A stretch of DNA of 5,324 nt from Planctomycetota bacterium (lineage in GTDB: Bacteria; Planctomycetota; Phycisphaerae; SM23-33): NCBI GenBank assembly GCA_003644335.1, contig QNCB01000115.1:1-5324 (forward strand), given 5' to 3'. Position 1 is the stretch's first letter, and each line of letters starts with the position of its first letter. This document shows, one piece after another, positions 1 through 5,277 of the stretch. The position numbers were made by a program, and so were the translations under genes. The notes beneath the pieces are model-generated. The model did not search any database and was not told where the DNA came from. It saw only the letters and a program-made list of their open reading frames with translations.

Positions 1-210
1 GTTGCCGCACCACTGCCGTTGAACCCCAGCGGTGTGCGTGCCCTTCTTGGGATTATCCGTCCCGTCAACTGCGCCGATGGCTTGGCGGTTGGCATGGTCG
101 CGAACCACAATCCACTGGGTACGATCTCGCATGCGACGCTCATCCCATTTGGCCGAGGCGAGAAAGCACTGCAATGTCCGTGGCACAACGCCAGCGCTCA
201 AATCAATCCA
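1..210 (-). pseudogene. IS701-family transposase fragment (DDE type), truncated
   Basis: Reading the minus strand from 210 down to the window edge gives 70 uninterrupted codons. The translation includes PRTLQCFLASAKWDERRMRDR, then RDHANRQAIGAVDGTDNPKKG, then GVQRQWCG. This matches the stretch around the first catalytic aspartate of IS701-type transposases (the usual form is VDETxxxKKGxxTxGVxRQYxG), so the D of AVDGTD is probably the first acid of the DDE triad. The normally following E is G here. The rest of the catalytic domain would lie outside the window. On the N-terminal side the frame meets a TAA at 211-213, and no frame upstream gives recognisable transposase sequence, so the N-terminal part (probably several dozen residues) is missing or frameshifted. 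I saw no terminal inverted repeat. It is most likely an insertion-sequence remnant. The family call rests on remembered motifs; decay is inferred from the stop. Confidence 0.7.
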
Positions 211-310
211 TTAGCCGCGTTATACCCACCAAACATATATTATTCACTTGTCAAATTTTGTCAGGCCCGAATTGTGCAACAGGCTCATCAGTAAACGCAA
301 AAACAAAAGC

Positions 311-340
311 AACTACGAAAAACACGAAAAAACGCGAAAG
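311..340. repeat. Three tandem decamers, consensus AACnCGAAAA
   Basis: Positions 311-320, 321-330 and 331-340 read AACTACGAAA, AACACGAAAA and AACGCGAAAG, three head-to-tail units of ten bases. The array lies immediately before the palindromic element at 350. It is short and degenerate, without spacer sequences, so it is not CRISPR. Role unknown. Confidence 0.6.
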
Positions 341-349
341 TATTTGTAA

Positions 350-407
350 CATGTAGCATGGCTGCCCTCGGCTGTTTTTTTTCGTAGCGTGGGCGTCTCG
401 CCCATGC
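350..407. repeat. Two-hairpin palindromic element, copy 1 (intergenic)
   Basis: This copy starts with CATGTAGCA and contains two successive inverted repeats. The first (357-364 with 369-376, loop CCCT) is weak and depends on G-U pairs. The second pairs 387-394 with 400-407 (GCGTGGGC with GCCCATGC) around loop GTCTC, eight pairs with one G-T wobble. It aligns with the element at 2674-2726: 22 of 26 bases match in the left part and 21 of 25 in the right part, with a two-base length difference in the T-run between the hairpins. The same short order (CATGTAG, hairpin, TCGT, hairpin) in two unrelated places shows it is a dispersed element. I recall similar elements from planctomycete genomes but could not check this. 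Confidence 0.8.
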
Positions 408-452
408 AAAAACGTGGCTGCAAACACCGCAACCACGGCACCGGGCCAAAAA

Positions 453-531
453 ATCCGTGAAACCGAAGGTTCACTAAATCCCTTCTAATCCGTGTAATCG
501 GTGGATTCTTATTGGACATTGGGTATTTTGA
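453..531. repeat. Degenerate short repeats (AATCCGTG and ATTGGxx units)
   Basis: AATCCGTG occurs at 453-460 and 487-494, and a variant AATCGGTG follows directly at 496-503. Positions 511-531 then read as three 7-base units: ATTGGAC, ATTGGGT and ATTTTGA. These are low-complexity, imperfect units rather than a clean array. They look like the worn short tandem repeats seen in the other gaps of this window. Confidence 0.45.
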
Positions 532-547
532 GTCTGGGCATTTTTTC

Positions 548-600
548 GAGCTTCGAAATTCGTTATTGGTTCCTCATTTGAGCTTTGTTATTCGTTGGTT
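548..600. repeat. Imperfect direct duplication abutting the pta stop
   Basis: A segment running from GAGCTT at 548 to GGTT at 571 resembles one running from GAGCTT at 580 to GGTT at 600. Both contain ATTCGTT before the final GGTT, with small insertions or deletions between the copies. The second copy ends at the base next to the pta stop codon (601-603), so the repeat forms the immediate 3' flank of that gene. Confidence 0.4.
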
Positions 601-1599
601 TCAGCAGCCTTGCACTGCGGTTATCGCGGTGATTAGTACAATGTCCTCGACGCTGCAGCCCCTTGACAGGTCGTTGACGGGCTTGGCTGTGCCCAGCAGC
701 AGCGGGCCTAGTGCGGTAGCTCGGCCCAGGCGTTCGACGAGTTTGTAGCCTATGTTGCCGCTGGATAGATCGGGGAAAATCAGCGTGTTGGCCTGGCCTG
801 CTACGGGCGAGGCTGGGGCTTTTTTCTCGCCGATAGCTGGGACGATGGCGGCGTCTAGCTGCAGTTCGCCGTCCACTTTCAAGTCAGGCCTACGGTCGTG
901 TATGATTTTCGTCGCGGTAATAACCTTTTGCACAGCTGGAGCGTAGGCGGAACCTTTGGTTGAGAAACTCAACATCGCTACCTGCGGCTCAACGTTCAGC
1001 AGCGACCGACAGGCCTCCGCTGCTGCGATGCCGATGTCAGCTAGCTGCTCAGCAGTCGGTTCGGGCAGCACGCCTGTGTCGGCGAATATCAGCGAGCCTC
1101 CCACGCCGACGTCTTTGATGACGGTGTTCATTATGCTGCACGAGCTGACCGTCTTGTTACCCTGGGCCAGGCCCACGCCGAACAGAGCACTGCGGACGGT
1201 GTCGCCCGTGGGACAAATGCTCCCAGCTACCATACCATCAACCCGGCCTGCTCCGACCATCATGCTGCCAAAATAAACGCAATTCGTAAGCATCTCCGCA
1301 GCAGCTTCACGCGCCAAACCCTTGGCTCGACGCTTCTCGAAAAGGGTATCGATGTACTTTTCGCGGTCGGCGTCGGTGAGATGATCGACGATATTAATCC
1401 CGTCGAGATTCGCCCCGAGCTCCTTGGCCTGGTGGGATATCCTGGCCTGGTCGCCGAGCAGGGTTATCGTTGCATAGCCTTCGGCTACGATGCGAGCGGC
1501 AGCCTGGATTACTCGGGGGTCGTCAGCTTCGGGCAGGACAATGTGCTTGTGCCCCGCTCGTGCCCGCTGGATAATACCATCCACAACTGCATTGCTCAT
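601..1599 (-). CDS. pta: Phosphate acetyltransferase (short form)
   Basis: The product (332 residues) interconverts acetyl-CoA plus phosphate with acetyl phosphate plus CoA in the cytoplasm; with acetate kinase it makes or consumes acetate. It is full length for the compact Pta class, which lacks the N-terminal regulatory domains of the enterobacterial enzyme. Family signatures run the whole length: [10 protein letters not shown] (21-30), YFGSMMV (109-115), DGMVAG (121-126), VSSCSIM (151-157), PTAEQLADI (181-189), [11 protein letters not shown] (208-218), [12 protein letters not shown] (243-254), SPVAG (264-268), [12 protein letters not shown] (275-286) and [16 protein letters not shown] (306-321). 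S312, R313, D319 and R136 align, by my count, with the Ser309/Arg310/Asp316 and Arg133 active-site residues known from the Methanosarcina thermophila enzyme. The ATG start has an AGGAG ten bases upstream. No ackA is in the window. The gene is divergent from the membrane-protein gene, 90 bases apart. An EutD-type relative is the only real alternative. Confidence 0.97.
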   Translation of the reverse strand: MSNAVVDGIIQRARAGHKHIVLPEADDPRVIQAAARIVAEGYATITLLGDQARISHQAKELGANLDGINIVDHLTDADREKYIDTLFEKRRAKGLAREAAAEMLTNCVYFGSMMVGAGRVDGMVAGSICPTGDTVRSALFGVGLAQGNKTVSSCSIMNTVIKDVGVGGSLIFADTGVLPEPTAEQLADIGIAAAEACRSLLNVEPQVAMLSFSTKGSAYAPAVQKVITATKIIHDRRPDLKVDGELQLDAAIVPAIGEKKAPASPVAGQANTLIFPDLSSGNIGYKLVERLGRATALGPLLLGTAKPVNDLSRGCSVEDIVLITAITAVQGC

Positions 1600-1600
1600 A

Positions 1601-1629
1601 TTGCCTTTACTCCTAAGTGCGTGTAGAAT
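1601..1629 (+). promoter_or_regulatory. Candidate sigma70-type promoter for the membrane/lipoprotein pair
   Basis: TTGCCT (1601-1606, four of six matches to TTGACA) is followed after 17 bases by TAGAAT (1624-1629, five of six matches to TATAAT). Transcription would start near 1636 and leave a leader of roughly 55 bases before the ATG at 1690. It is the best match I found in the divergent gap, but sequence alone cannot confirm it, and promoter consensus in this lineage may differ. Confidence 0.35.
1610..1614 (-). promoter_or_regulatory. Shine-Dalgarno site of pta
   Basis: On the minus strand these bases read AGGAG, ten bases before the ATG whose first base is 1599. This supports the chosen pta start and the complete N-terminus [10 protein letters not shown]. 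The site lies inside the candidate forward promoter at 1601-1629, so the two divergent genes share this short stretch. Confidence 0.65.
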
Positions 1630-1680
1630 GTCTGCTAAAAGTTCAAGGGGGTTAGGTTACCTTCTGCAACTTGGCTTGTC

Positions 1681-1685
1681 GAGGA
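1681..1685 (+). promoter_or_regulatory. Shine-Dalgarno site deciding the 1690 start
   Basis: GAGGA lies four bases before ATG 1690. A TTG directly upstream at 1687 is in frame, but only one base would separate it from this motif, which is too close. The ATG is therefore the better start. Confidence 0.55.
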
Positions 1686-1689
1686 ATTG

Positions 1690-2655
1690 ATGGATAGAAA
1701 AAACTTTTTATTATGGGAGAAGGCCCAGGTCTTGTTAACTGCTGGTGTTTTGCTCGCTGCGGTGTACTACCTGCTCTGGCGGAGTTTTGTCGGGGCAGAC
1801 CCGCAGGGACCTATGGTCTTTCTGCCGGCAGGTCGTTTCGGAGCGATGTTGCTGGCGGGTGTAATGCTTTGCTTGCTTGGGGCCATAGCTGGGCTTACCA
1901 CTACGCGCAGCAGGCCTGCCGGTGCTATCCTCGCAGCATTGCTTGCCGCTGGCGGGCTGGCGTTGCGGTCGCCTCAGATGAAGCCTTTGTTATGGATACG
2001 CTCCGGGCATCTTGGCAGCTTGTTTGGACAGATGATTTTGGAGATATTGTTTTTCGCAGCGGTGTTGTTCCTGGCTACGGTCCTGGCCAGAGTTACTCGC
2101 GGGTTTGTGAGGCGATTCAAACCCAGCTGGGTCTGGTCGGACCCGCTGACGGCACTTGGCCCAGAGCATCGCAAGGCACTTAGCAAAGCGGGTATCGTTT
2201 CCTTGCCAAGCCAGGGGAAGACTGGAGAGAACACCGCCCATGTCAGCAGGGCAGAGCTTCGTCGAAGCCTGGCCTGTCTGTTTAGCGGCGTTGCGATGGG
2301 GATTATTCTGGTCTCGATAATAATGCAGTCCACCCTTCGCGGGCAGGTGCTCTTCGCGTTGCTGGCGGGGTTTTATCTCGCAGCTTTGGGGGCGAGACAT
2401 TTCTTTCCCGCTCGCAGTGTGGCTGTGGCCTGGGCTATGCCTTTGGTCGTGGCGATAATTTTTTACATACTCGCAGCTATCTCCGCCAGCGGCAGCCCGA
2501 CTGGGTTCTGGGCCTCAGCTGGGCCTCAGTTCCAGGCCTTGCCTATAGATTGGCTTTCCGCTGGGGGCAGCGGAGCGGTACTGGGGTTCTGGACAGCGGG
2601 AAGAATGCTTGAGCTACGAGCGTTCGAGCATCTCATATCGCTCGAGGTGGATTGA
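1690..2655 (+). CDS. Polytopic membrane protein of unknown function
   Basis: I do not recognise this 321-residue protein. It is an integral cytoplasmic-membrane protein with about seven or eight hydrophobic spans, roughly at residues 13-30, 50-70, 76-92, 111-134, 192-212, 217-234, 243-264 and 287-304. Between spans four and five is a polar stretch (about 135-191) rich in R, K and E and beginning RVTRGFVRRFK, which by the positive-inside rule is likely cytoplasmic. A shorter basic segment, TTTRSRP (70-76), lies between spans two and three. I see no transporter, protease or glycosyltransferase signature and no conserved acidic pair within a span. Its stop codon shares one base with the ATG of the next gene, a lipoprotein hydrolase, so the two are probably translated together and may act together at the envelope. 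That partnership is inferred from position only. Confidence 0.85.
   Translation: MDRKNFLLWEKAQVLLTAGVLLAAVYYLLWRSFVGADPQGPMVFLPAGRFGAMLLAGVMLCLLGAIAGLTTTRSRPAGAILAALLAAGGLALRSPQMKPLLWIRSGHLGSLFGQMILEILFFAAVLFLATVLARVTRGFVRRFKPSWVWSDPLTALGPEHRKALSKAGIVSLPSQGKTGENTAHVSRAELRRSLACLFSGVAMGIILVSIIMQSTLRGQVLFALLAGFYLAALGARHFFPARSVAVAWAMPLVVAIIFYILAAISASGSPTGFWASAGPQFQALPIDWLSAGGSGAVLGFWTAGRMLELRAFEHLISLEVD
2644..2649 (+). promoter_or_regulatory. Shine-Dalgarno site deciding the 2655 start
   Basis: GAGGTG lies five bases before ATG 2655, inside the end of the membrane-protein gene. It is a strong match to the 16S anti-Shine-Dalgarno complement, and with the one-base stop/start overlap it argues that translation begins at 2655. 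The palindromic element at 2674-2726 would then be translated. The alternative TTG at 2718 has no such site. Confidence 0.6.
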
Positions 2656-3545
2656 TGTTGTCTGCACGTTATTCATGTAGCACTGCCGCCCCCGGCTGTG
2701 GTCGTGGCTTGGGCGTCTTGCCCAAGTTTTTTTCGCTCTTTTTGTTTTGTGGCGTAGCGGCCCTGTCTGGATGTGGTTCGCCGAAGCAGCCTTTCGTTAC
2801 GCCCGAGCGACTCGAGCGCGGGCTGGTGCTGGTACTGCCCGGCATCGAGGGACGGAGCTATCTCAACGAGCACATCTGCCAAGGCCTAAGCGCCGGCGGG
2901 GTAAACTGGGCAATCGAGATTTTCGACTGGACCAGCAAATATGGCCCACTCTACAACCAGCGCGCCCAGGAAACCAACCGGCGAAAAGCCCAGGACATTG
3001 CCGATCGTATCGGGCGATACAAGTTGGCTTTCCCCGACAGGCCCGTGATGCTCGTAGGCCATAGCGGCGGTGGAGCCATGGCGGTCTGGACAGCGGAAGT
3101 TCTTGGCCCGGAGCAAACCATCGAGGGGGCAGTGTTGATAAATCCGTCGCTCTCGCCGCAGTATCCGCTGGGCGGCGCCTTGGGCAAAACCAAGCGGGGA
3201 ATCGTGCTGTTCTACTCGCCCAAGGACTGGGTGCTGCTGGGCATCGGCACGAGAGTCTACGGCACGATGGATGGCTTGCACAGCGTTTCAGCGGGTTATG
3301 TGGGGTTCGAGATACCGACAGACAGGCCAAGGATATATCGCAAACTTTACCAAATCGGCTGGACTAAAGACATGGCCAGGGCTGGCAATAGCGGAAGCCA
3401 TCTCTCAAGCGCAGCGGCGCGGTTCGTCTCGCGATATGTCGCACCGCTGGTGCTGGCGGAAAAATGGTCGAAAAACTACATGACCCGAGTCGAGGCACAG
3501 GATATGATACACACAACAGGCTCGCCAAGCGAATCGCCGGAATAA
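2655..3545 (+). CDS. Lipoprotein with alpha/beta-hydrolase fold
   Basis: The product (296 residues) appears to be a lipid-anchored envelope hydrolase or esterase of unknown substrate. A hydrophobic stretch FFSLFLFCGVAA (25-36) leads into a lipobox LSGC with C40 as the lipidated residue. The mature part has LVLVLPGIEG (57-66, start of the fold and oxyanion region), the nucleophile elbow GHSGGG with S137, YSPKDWVLLG with the likely acid D191, and GSHLSS with the likely catalytic H249. This spacing fits a serine hydrolase of the lipase/lysophospholipase type. It resembles a conserved planctomycete family I remember with the same LPGIEGRS and YGTMDG motifs. The start at 2655 is supported by GAGGTG and by the one-base overlap with the upstream gene. 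Residues 7-24 are encoded by a dispersed palindromic repeat, giving an unusually long n-region. A TTG at 2718 would instead start MPKFFSLF, but it sits in a hairpin loop and lacks a ribosome site. Confidence 0.88.
   Translation: MLSARYSCSTAAPGCGRGLGVLPKFFSLFLFCGVAALSGCGSPKQPFVTPERLERGLVLVLPGIEGRSYLNEHICQGLSAGGVNWAIEIFDWTSKYGPLYNQRAQETNRRKAQDIADRIGRYKLAFPDRPVMLVGHSGGGAMAVWTAEVLGPEQTIEGAVLINPSLSPQYPLGGALGKTKRGIVLFYSPKDWVLLGIGTRVYGTMDGLHSVSAGYVGFEIPTDRPRIYRKLYQIGWTKDMARAGNSGSHLSSAAARFVSRYVAPLVLAEKWSKNYMTRVEAQDMIHTTGSPSESPE
2674..2726. repeat. Two-hairpin palindromic element, copy 2 (inside a coding region)
   Basis: This copy starts with CATGTAGCA. Its first hairpin pairs CACTGCCG (2681-2688) with CGGCTGTG (2693-2700) around loop CCCC, with one mismatch. 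The second pairs CTTGGGC (2708-2714) with GCCCAAG (2720-2726) around loop GTCTT, seven perfect pairs. It is related to the intergenic copy at 350-407. It encodes residues 7-24 of the lipoprotein in frame. The two copies differ in the second stem in a way that keeps pairing: a G-T pair in copy 1 is a T-A pair here. Confidence 0.8.
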
Positions 3546-3556
3546 CAGTGAATCGC

Positions 3557-3621
3557 ACCATGAAGAACATGAAGGGCTTGAAGATTTTTTAAAAACAAAA
3601 CAACTTCATGCTCTTCATGGT
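3557..3621. repeat. Long inverted repeat built from CATGAAGnn nonamers
   Basis: The left arm (3557-3574) and right arm (3604-3621) are 18 bases each and pair at 17 of 18 positions, with a 29-base A/T-rich loop. The left arm begins a 9-base tandem array: CATGAAGAA (3559-3567), CATGAAGGG (3568-3576) and CTTGAAGAT (3577-3585). The right arm is the same array inverted. It lies 11 bases after the lipoprotein stop, and a T-rich run (3625-3638) follows. It could act as a transcription terminator or mRNA-stabilising hairpin between the lipoprotein and the radical SAM gene. The large loop and interrupted T-run make it an atypical intrinsic terminator. Confidence 0.65.
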
Positions 3622-3638
3622 AAATTGTTTTTGTTTTT

Positions 3639-3661
3639 ACTGATAACTGATTACTGATTAC
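3639..3661. repeat. Tandem 7-base repeat, ACTGATW x3 plus AC
   Basis: ACTGATA (3639-3645), ACTGATT (3646-3652) and ACTGATT (3653-3659) are head-to-tail, followed by AC. The array ends ten bases before the ATG of the radical SAM gene, where a ribosome binding site would normally be. A change in copy number would alter the spacing between any promoter upstream and this gene; that effect is a guess. Confidence 0.65.
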
Positions 3662-3670
3662 CTTAAAAAA

Positions 3671-5113
3671 ATGCGAATATTATTGATACAACCTGAATAT
3701 CAGGTAGCTGGGTTTGGTTTTAGGCTTGCGGCTATGCCCGAGCCTTTGCACCTGGAGATCCTGGCGGCGACCTTGCCGGAGCATGACGTGCGCATTTTCG
3801 ATATGCGTATCGATGCGAACCTTATAGACAAGCTCGACAAGTTTCAGCCTGACGTTGTGGGCGTTACCGCTCTGACGACCGAGGTCTACACCGCTCGGGA
3901 AACCCTGATGATGGTGAAAAAATATTCCAACGACATTTTCACCGTCATCGGCGGGCACCACGCGACGCTCATGCCCGAGGATTTCCGCATTCAGCAAATC
4001 GACGCCATCGCCCTGGGCGAAGGCGAGTTCGTTTTCCCTCAGCTAATCCAAGCCATCGCAGCAGGCCAGGGCCTGGCCCGGGTGCCGAACCTTATCTGGC
4101 GAAATCGCGACGGACACTTCACCAGCAATGGCAGGGAGATGCCGCATGGCCGATCCATGGACGACCTGCCCCTGCCAAGGCGCGATCTGGTCGAACGGTA
4201 TCGCGAAGATTATTTCTTCCTGTTTGACAAGCCCGACTCGTCCGTCGCCGCCAGCCGAGGCTGTCCGTATAAGTGCAACTTCTGCAGCGTGCACGAATTC
4301 TATGGAGGCAAGACCAGGCAAATGACCGCCAAGCGAGTCGTCGAGGAAATCCACCACGTCGACACGAAACACATCACTTTTGTGGACGACAATTTCCTGA
4401 TGAATCACAAGCGCGAGAACGAGCTGGCAGACCTTATAAAGGCCGATGGTATCGACCTGAGTTTTTCCATGGAAGCTCGGACCGACTCGATAGCTGCCCG
4501 TCCGGAGCTGGTCGAAAAGTGGGTGGACATAGGCTTATATGCTACGCTGCTCGGGCTGGAAGGCGCTTCGGACAAAGCTCTTACCAACGTGAACAAGTCC
4601 AACAAACTCTCGGTCAACGACGAAGCTATTCGCATTCTCAAAGACAATGGCGTGATTATCTGGGGAGCGTTTATCGTAGACCCGATGTGGGATGTGGACG
4701 ACTTCAAACAGCTTCGGGACTACGTACACGAAAAGGAAATTACCCACACGCAATTCACCGTGCTGACGCCATTGGTTGGCACGCAGCTATATCGCGAAAA
4801 GTTTAACGACTTGCTGACCTATGACTATACTTGCTACGACACGCTCCACGCGGTAACCCCAACCAAGCTGCCACGCGAGGAGTTCTATAAGCAATTCGCG
4901 GACATGTACAAGCAGCACGACGTCGGGCCTTACTACGACCTCGTCCGTGATGGCAAGCTGACCATAGACGACTGCAAACGTGGCAAGCGAATGCTCGACG
5001 CAATGAGCCATTGGGAATACTATCTCGACAAAGACCCAATCCTGGGCACCGTCAGAAAAAAAACCGACGCCCTGCCCGGAGCATTGGCAAGTAGGTCCAG
5101 AACGGCATCATGA
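3671..5113 (+). CDS. Cobalamin-binding-type radical SAM enzyme, HpnR-like
   Basis: The 480-residue product has the two-domain layout of B12-dependent radical SAM enzymes, often methylases or C-C bond formers on unactivated carbons. Residues 1-135 form a Rossmann-like cobalamin domain: MRILLIQPEY, DVVGVTALT (61-69), VIGGHHATLMPED (92-104) and GEGE (116-119). The DxHxxG cobalt-ligating histidine motif is absent; the matching place reads DMRIDAN (44-50). The radical SAM core follows, with RGCPYKCNFC placing C198, C202 and C205 as the [4Fe-4S] ligands, then FVDDNF (237-242), SMEARTD (266-272), GLEGAS (295-300) and TPLVGTQLY (366-374). The tail HAVTPTKLPREEFY (393-406) recalls the hopanoid C-3 methylase HpnR family. 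Similarity to HpnR is from memory, and no other hopanoid gene is in the window, so the substrate is open. The start is chosen from the typical N-terminus; no Shine-Dalgarno site is visible. It probably has its own transcript. Confidence 0.93.
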   Translation: MRILLIQPEYQVAGFGFRLAAMPEPLHLEILAATLPEHDVRIFDMRIDANLIDKLDKFQPDVVGVTALTTEVYTARETLMMVKKYSNDIFTVIGGHHATLMPEDFRIQQIDAIALGEGEFVFPQLIQAIAAGQGLARVPNLIWRNRDGHFTSNGREMPHGRSMDDLPLPRRDLVERYREDYFFLFDKPDSSVAASRGCPYKCNFCSVHEFYGGKTRQMTAKRVVEEIHHVDTKHITFVDDNFLMNHKRENELADLIKADGIDLSFSMEARTDSIAARPELVEKWVDIGLYATLLGLEGASDKALTNVNKSNKLSVNDEAIRILKDNGVIIWGAFIVDPMWDVDDFKQLRDYVHEKEITHTQFTVLTPLVGTQLYREKFNDLLTYDYTCYDTLHAVTPTKLPREEFYKQFADMYKQHDVGPYYDLVRDGKLTIDDCKRGKRMLDAMSHWEYYLDKDPILGTVRKKTDALPGALASRSRTAS

Positions 5114-5128
5114 AAACAGGCAAGTAGG
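5086..5128. repeat. Ten-base direct repeat spanning the radical SAM stop codon
   Basis: GGCAAGTAGG occurs at 5086-5095, inside the last codons of the radical SAM gene, and again at 5119-5128, just after its stop (5111-5113). The second copy is the beginning of the AGGCAAT-type array. The first lies in codons for the ALASRSR tail, which looks unconserved, so repeat sequence may have spread into the 3' end of the gene. A chance match is possible at this length. Confidence 0.4.
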
Positions 5129-5141
5129 CAATAGGAATAGG
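5118..5141. repeat. Degenerate tandem repeat, AGGCAAT-type units
   Basis: Head-to-tail units AGGCAAGT (5118-5125), AGGCAAT (5126-5132) and AGGAAT (5133-5138), then AGG, follow the radical SAM stop codon by four bases. Unit length varies from six to eight bases. GGGAATAGG near 5169-5177 may be a further stray unit. Confidence 0.5.
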
Positions 5142-5245
5142 TTATGTTCGACAAAAAAACCTCACACCAGGGAATAGGCGTGGACACACGGCATGATCTT
5201 ACTTACTCAAACTGACCGATTTTCAGCAATCCAACCGCGGGGTTG

Positions 5246-5277
5246 TTGACTGGTTGATTAGTTAACTGGTTAACTGG
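5246..5277. repeat. Four tandem octamers, consensus TTRACTGG
   Basis: TTGACTGG (5246-5253), TTGATTAG (5254-5261), TTAACTGG (5262-5269) and TTAACTGG (5270-5277) are in perfect register. The last two units are identical, which suggests recent unit duplication. A small hairpin, CAACC (5232-5236) with GGTTG (5241-5245) around GCGG, sits immediately before the array. No gene is visible on either side up to the window end. Confidence 0.7.

Larger units (their letters stand above)
214..600. other. Gene-free, repeat-rich intergenic region
   Basis: This 387-base stretch lies between the transposase remnant and the 3' end of pta. I find no credible gene. Small open frames exist on both strands, but they are translations of repeats (for example a HGRDAHATKK-like peptide from the palindromic element) or run into pta antisense. 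From left to right it holds a decamer array (311-340), a two-hairpin palindromic element (350-407), degenerate 7- to 9-base repeats (453-531) and an imperfect duplication touching the pta stop codon (548-600). No clear terminator for pta is visible; the T-run at 541-546 would read as an A-run in the pta transcript. Confidence 0.75.

Noticed and set aside
19..294. Forward open frame of 91 codons at the left edge
   Set aside because: It is antisense to the IS701-type transposase fragment, whose conserved motifs are on the minus strand.
251..519. Minus-strand open frames at 251-436 and 313-519
   Set aside because: Their peptides (FLHGRDAHATKK, MGETPTLRKKTAEG) are translations of the palindromic element and the decamer array; they have no ribosome site and no protein-like composition.
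311..600. Possible CRISPR array
   Set aside because: Units are 7-10 bases, degenerate and without unique spacers of even length, and no cas gene is nearby.
512..748. Forward open frame running from the intergenic repeats into pta antisense
   Set aside because: The first part is repeat sequence and the rest is the complement of a well-conserved gene end.
956..1276. Forward open frame of 106 codons inside pta
   Set aside because: Shadow of the conserved pta reading frame; the S/P/T-rich product is typical of an antisense frame.
2863..3330. Minus-strand open frames of 131-155 codons opposite the lipoprotein gene
   Set aside because: They are antisense to the hydrolase motifs and are rich in R, P, S and C, as expected from shadow frames in GC-rich codons.
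3557..3638. Classical intrinsic terminator after the lipoprotein gene
   Set aside because: The 29-base A/T-rich loop, AT-leaning stem and interrupted T-run are not typical; kept only as an inverted repeat with a possible terminator role.
3546..3670. Possible cobalamin riboswitch before the B12-type radical SAM gene
   Set aside because: The gap is only 125 bases and is made of short repeats; I see no B12-box-like sequence or multi-stem layout.
4273..4806. Forward open frame of 177 codons inside the radical SAM gene
   Set aside because: It is out of frame with, and wholly inside, a gene with clear conserved motifs, and has no features of its own.
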